52,540 nucleotides of DNA from Pseudobacteroides sp. (GTDB lineage: Bacteria > Bacillota > Clostridia > Acetivibrionales > DSM-2933), in contig NZ_DATCTU010000123.1 of NCBI RefSeq assembly GCF_036567765.1, forward strand, positions 1 through 52,540, read 5' to 3'. This document shows positions 52,281 through 52,540 of the stretch, one piece after another (position 1 is the stretch's first letter; each line of letters opens with the position of its first letter). A program made the position numbers and the translations under genes. The notes below the pieces were generated by a model. That model made no database searches. It worked only from the letters and a program-made list of their open reading frames with translations, and was not told the origin of the DNA.

Positions 52281-52540
52281 ATGAAATTTGGGGTTTTTAT
52301 GAACCTGGCTAAATGGGAAAGATTAAAATTTTTTGTATTAGTGATCTTAATATTCACAAGTATATTTCAAGTGGGAATCCTGTGGAGTTTTAAAAAATAC
52401 GGGCTTCCTCATTATTTTTTTAGTGAGTTTTTCAATAAGAAGAACGTAGCGGCACAGAGAGATTTGATTGAATTTAAGGAAAATTTGTTCTTGCCTTTTA
52501 GGGTTATTGTGTCGAAAAATATTTATACAAATAATTGGCT
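52281..52540 (+). CDS. Probable YycH (WalH) N-terminus, partial
   Basis: The frame begins MKFGVFMNLAKWERLKFFVL (starts at 52281 or 52299 both possible) and runs off the right edge. A single membrane helix (FFVLVILIFTSIFQVGILWS) is followed by an extracytoplasmic start. Its size, topology and position in the wal operon fit YycH, the membrane-anchored regulator of WalK. The sequence is too short to prove the family. Confidence 0.5.
   Translation, partial: MKFGVFMNLAKWERLKFFVLVILIFTSIFQVGILWSFKKYGLPHYFFSEFFNKKNVAAQRDLIEFKENLFLPFRVIVSKNIYTNNW

Noticed and set aside
1..52540. tRNA, rRNA or CRISPR arrays
   Set aside because: Reading both strands I saw no tRNA cloverleaf with T-loop GTTCRA context, no rRNA segments and no regularly spaced repeats. 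A scan with dedicated covariance models was not possible.

Overview
The window looks like chromosome from an anaerobic, spore-forming, low-GC member of the Clostridia of the cellulosome-producing type (Acetivibrio / Pseudobacteroides-like). The evidence is the AT-rich composition, strong GGAGG ribosome sites, dockerin modules preceded by a regulatory-type beta module, a large S-layer-type protein, a Spo0E-like protein and the WalR/WalK pair. The species is inferred, not proven.

Layout. (1) 1-6000 is a decayed accessory zone. It holds the tip of an IS66-family element inserted in a frameshifted IS110 transposase, a coiled-coil protein, and an orphan Rhs C-terminal tip carrying a zinc-dependent phospholipase C-like domain. 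A DUF6273-type lipoprotein follows the tip. Further on are an IS3 transposase remnant, a dockerin relic and a ymaF gene broken by one stop codon. (2) 6085-10278 is a putative spore-surface glycoprotein locus: a protein with a 59-residue Thr/Ser tract, two glycosyltransferases and a PIG-L deacetylase with a discoidin-like tail. (3) 10546-18812 is a complete class II lanthipeptide cluster on the minus strand (precursor, LanM, LanFEG-type ABC exporter, C39-protease LanT) with a near-consensus promoter. The core has a TxSxEC motif like the lipid II-binding ring of mersacidin and the alpha peptides of two-component lantibiotics. A perfect 15-bp inverted repeat brackets the precursor gene. (4) 19121-28667 holds a broken NatB-like permease, a dockerin-kelch secreted protein, a dockerin/S-layer chimera with two frameshifts, and an intact highly expressed S-layer protein whose C-terminal half is its paralogue. 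(5) 28715-48564 is a cell-surface polysaccharide locus: Wzy-like polymerase/ligase with extra domains, Wzz-like protein, dTDP-rhamnose genes in the order rfbD-A-B-C, Wzx flippase, six glycosyltransferases, an AsnB-like amidotransferase, an initiating phosphoglycosyl transferase and a membrane-bound CapD/PglF-type dehydratase. (6) 48566-52540 holds a 51-aa Spo0E-like gene, walR, walK, an unknown secreted protein and the start of a probable yycH (walH).

How the parts fit: most of the window concerns the cell or spore surface: S-layer, cellulosome-type attachment modules, a rhamnose-containing polysaccharide, spore glycoprotein, and the WalRK system that governs wall turnover. The lanthipeptide cluster and the Rhs tip are the antagonistic cargo. 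At least seven genes are broken or truncated, nearly all in the first 6 kb and at 19-24.5 kb, so these are the unstable parts; the polysaccharide and wal regions look intact.
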